From contig NZ_LGAP01000001.1 in NCBI RefSeq assembly GCF_001270265.1, forward strand, positions 620,001 to 684,000: a stretch of 64,000 bases of DNA. Reading direction: 5' to 3'. The notes below the pieces were generated by a model. That model was not told the origin of the DNA. It did no database searches and saw only the letters and a list, made by a program, of their open reading frames with translations. Made by a program: the position numbers and the translations under genes. Each line of letters opens with the position of its first letter. The first letter of the stretch is position 1. Of the stretch, positions 62,247-64,000 are shown one piece after another. The DNA comes from Ensifer adhaerens (GTDB lineage: Bacteria; Pseudomonadota; Alphaproteobacteria; Rhizobiales; Rhizobiaceae).

Positions 62247-62323
62247 TGGCGACCCCTGCAGGATTCGAACCTGCGACAACCTGCTTAGAAGGCAGGTGCT
62301 CTATCCAACTGAGCTAAGGGGCC
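62247..62323 (-). tRNA. tRNA-Arg(UCU)
   Basis: A 77-base gene with CCA. Minus strand: acceptor GGCCCCT / AGGGGTC, D-arm GCTCAGTTGGATAGAGC, anticodon arm CCTGC-CTTCTAA-GCAGG with anticodon TCT, T-arm GCAGGTTCGAATCCTGC. It is the intact member of the tRNA-Arg pair that flanks the element remnant. Confidence 0.96.
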
Positions 62324-62360
62324 GTTCCGGGCAGGGCCCGTCGAAAACGGCTCGAGGACC

Positions 62361-62666
62361 TCAATGGGTCCAGGGCTGCATCCGGCTAAAACGGAAGTTG
62401 TCCGGGTAGGACACAGCCTTGCGCGTCGCCTCTTTCGGAGCGATCACACGGTATTCGATGCCGTTGCGCTCGGCATAGGCGATCGCCTGTTCGGCGCTTT
62501 CGAAAGTCAATCGCAGCTGCTGCAGCGTATCGCCGGAGCTGGTGTAGCCCATGATCGGATCGATGGTGCGCGGCTTTTCCTGATCGAACTCCAGCAGCCA
62601 CAGATTCGTCTTGGCTTTGCCAGACTGCATGGCGGTCTTTGCTGGACGATAGATCTTTGCGGACAT
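62361..62666 (-). CDS. NADH-ubiquinone oxidoreductase accessory subunit, NDUFS4-like (ETC complex I family)
   Basis: A 101-residue homologue of the mitochondrial 18-kDa subunit (NDUFS4/AQDQ). Landmarks: MSAKIYRPAKTAMQSGKAKT at the start, WLLEFDQEKPRTIDPIMGYTSS, and the C-terminal NGIEYRVI...YPDNFRFSRMQPWTH. Alphaproteobacteria carry this accessory subunit away from the nuo operon, as here. It sits just after tRNA-Arg, on the same strand. It probably stabilises the peripheral arm of complex I, inferred from the mitochondrial and Paracoccus enzymes. Confidence 0.93.
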   Translation of the reverse strand: MSAKIYRPAKTAMQSGKAKTNLWLLEFDQEKPRTIDPIMGYTSSGDTLQQLRLTFESAEQAIAYAERNGIEYRVIAPKEATRKAVSYPDNFRFSRMQPWTH

Positions 62667-62957
62667 GGTCTCGAACGGCTCCGTGATTTTCCTGGTGGAG
62701 CACTTTTCGGCCCCAGCATGCGTCTTCCCATAGCGCAGAATGATTTAAAACGGAATGACTTTCAGATGGATAAATCTGGCTTTCGTCCGCATTTTGTCGG
62801 CAATGGTCGAGCGATCGCTTTGCCATGAGGGGCCGACGGCACCGGCGTGTCGCATGACCTTCGTCTCGACGGGCATAATAGGCTCGCACTGCTCCCACAG
62901 ATTCGTGGTCAGCAACATTGTGCGCAGCTAATAATCTAATACTTTTGGGGATTTCGT

Positions 62958-63034
<77 letters not shown>

Positions 63035-63253
63035 TGCCAACGGCGCCGGAGATACACGCTTCACCCACGCCCTGCAACATGAAATTTCGCCTCGACCGAA
63101 ACGAGGGGCCAAAAGTCATGCGATGGCAGGGTGCAGGGATGATCGACATGCCGGAATTTCGGGCTTTGCAGCCGGTTTCTCATTTCCATTTAGTAATCGC
63201 TAAACTCCATGCGATAGAGGCGCGGCGACAAACAACCACGCCGAGCCGGACCG

Positions 63254-64000
63254 ATGACTGCCCAACTTGACCTCGCAACTGTACTGCTGCTTCACAAGTC
63301 GTCGTTTCTGGTCGGCGCCCTGTGCTTTCTTTACCTCCGGTGGCAATCGCCCCGGAACGAGGGGCTTGGCATCCTGGCGATTGGTTTTCTCTTTCTTGCT
63401 CTGGCTTCAACGCTGGCAGGTTATGGCGAACAGAAGCTGCTGCCGGCTTTTTTATGGACGCTCTCGAGCTTCACGCTCGGCCTTAGCGGCTACGCCCTGT
63501 TCTGGATCGGTTTGCGCCGGCTCAGCGGTCAAAGGCTCCGTCGGGCCGATTGGCTGGCGCTCGCCATTCCCTTGATCGGTGCGATCGCCGGCCTGATCAC
63601 GCATTTCCACGTCGTCAACTACGTGCGCGCAAGCGTATTCAATACCGGCGCCTTCCTGTACCTCGCCGCTTCCGCCTTGGCAGTCGTCTCGGATCGGAAA
63701 GACGAGCCGCTGCCGGTGCGGGCAATCTTCGCGGCTTCGCTGGCAGTTGGCGCCGGTCTGTGCCTTGCAGTGGTGGTTGGACTGCTCAAGCCGGACGCAC
63801 TGCCGATCACGACGACCTACGCCTTCTTCCTCCTGATCATCAGTCACTTCGCGATTGCGCTGTTCGCGCTCGTGTTGGTCAAGGAGCGAGCAGAGGCCGC
63901 ATTGCGTCGGACCGCCGACACCGACATGCTGACGGGGATCGGTAATCGCCGCTGGTTCCTGTCGCAACTACCGCGTTTCGATTGGAAGGGCGACGCCCTT
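63254..64000 (+). CDS. Membrane-bound diguanylate cyclase, 3'-truncated by the window edge
   Basis: The frame opens at ATG 63254 and runs without a stop to the last base (249 codons). The N-terminal part has six or seven predicted helices (for example LGILAIGFLFLALASTLAGY and YLAASALAVVSD), then a basic linker LVKERAEAALRRTADTDMLT and the beginning of a GGDEF domain, DTDMLTGIGNRRWFLSQLPR, the conserved D-LTG-NRR start. The GGDEF signature itself would lie beyond the window, so cyclase activity cannot be confirmed. Confidence 0.85.
   Translation, partial: MTAQLDLATVLLLHKSSFLVGALCFLYLRWQSPRNEGLGILAIGFLFLALASTLAGYGEQKLLPAFLWTLSSFTLGLSGYALFWIGLRRLSGQRLRRADWLALAIPLIGAIAGLITHFHVVNYVRASVFNTGAFLYLAASALAVVSDRKDEPLPVRAIFAASLAVGAGLCLAVVVGLLKPDALPITTTYAFFLLIISHFAIALFALVLVKERAEAALRRTADTDMLTGIGNRRWFLSQLPRFDWKGDAL

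Overview
The window is an ordinary chromosomal stretch of a GC-rich alphaproteobacterium of the order Rhizobiales, most likely a Sinorhizobium/Ensifer-type member of the Rhizobiaceae. The pointers are an ExoR regulator, a PHB synthase, a SecD-SecF fusion, an NDUFS4-like complex I subunit and an NDUFAF6-like protein, paired DUF1127 genes next to anti-Shine-Dalgarno sRNAs, palindromic intergenic repeats of the kind scattered through rhizobial chromosomes, and the gene order nagZ-scpA-scpB-tatABC-serS-surE-pcm. Species assignment is inference; no symbiosis or plasmid genes are present.

Layout. 1-9.9 kb: 3' part of valS, a FadL-type outer-membrane channel, exoR facing xthA, cardiolipin synthase, erpA and a dGTPase. 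10-26 kb: a long co-directional block of argS, a very large SPOR-domain membrane protein, nagZ, scpA/scpB, an orphan ABC ATPase, tatABC, serS, surE, pcm, a small unknown gene and an NlpD-like lipoprotein whose LytM domain has lost its metal ligands. 26-32 kb: a DUF815 ATPase, then yajC-secDF-Mth938-like-NDUFAF6-like. 32-37.5 kb: trmFO, two tiny DUF1127 genes, two tandem small RNAs carrying CCUCCUCCC loops, a DUF2157/GDYXXLXY membrane pair and tRNA-Leu. 37.7-52.6 kb: tig, an EEP-family hydrolase, sthA, a CorA-type transporter, map-radC, phaC-sfsA, an aminotransferase, hom and recJ. 52.6-53.7 kb: a tRNA-Glu cluster with one CUC gene and three near-identical UUC genes, the latter each with its own promoter. 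53.7-64 kb: an M15-like lipoprotein, glyoxalase, a double cold-shock-domain protein overlapping a DUF192 gene, a porin-like barrel, a DUF1062 protein, ddlA, a histidine phosphatase, a decayed integration site at tRNA-Arg, an NDUFS4-like gene, tRNA-Pro and the start of a diguanylate cyclase.

Functionally this is mostly core machinery: translation (three aminoacyl-tRNA synthetases, six intact tRNA genes, map, tig), export (Tat and Sec-YajC), chromosome segregation (scpAB), cell-wall upkeep (nagZ, ddlA, NlpD-like, SPOR protein), repair (xthA, recJ, radC) and carbon storage and redox (phaC, sthA). I see no intact accessory defence or secretion system. The most interesting material is non-coding: a pair of alpha-r14/cuckoo-like sRNAs beside DUF1127 genes (34.8-35.3 kb), the amplified tRNA-Glu(UUC) units, and a 1.2-kb integrative-element remnant bounded by a partial tRNA-Arg copy and still holding the last codons of a tyrosine recombinase.
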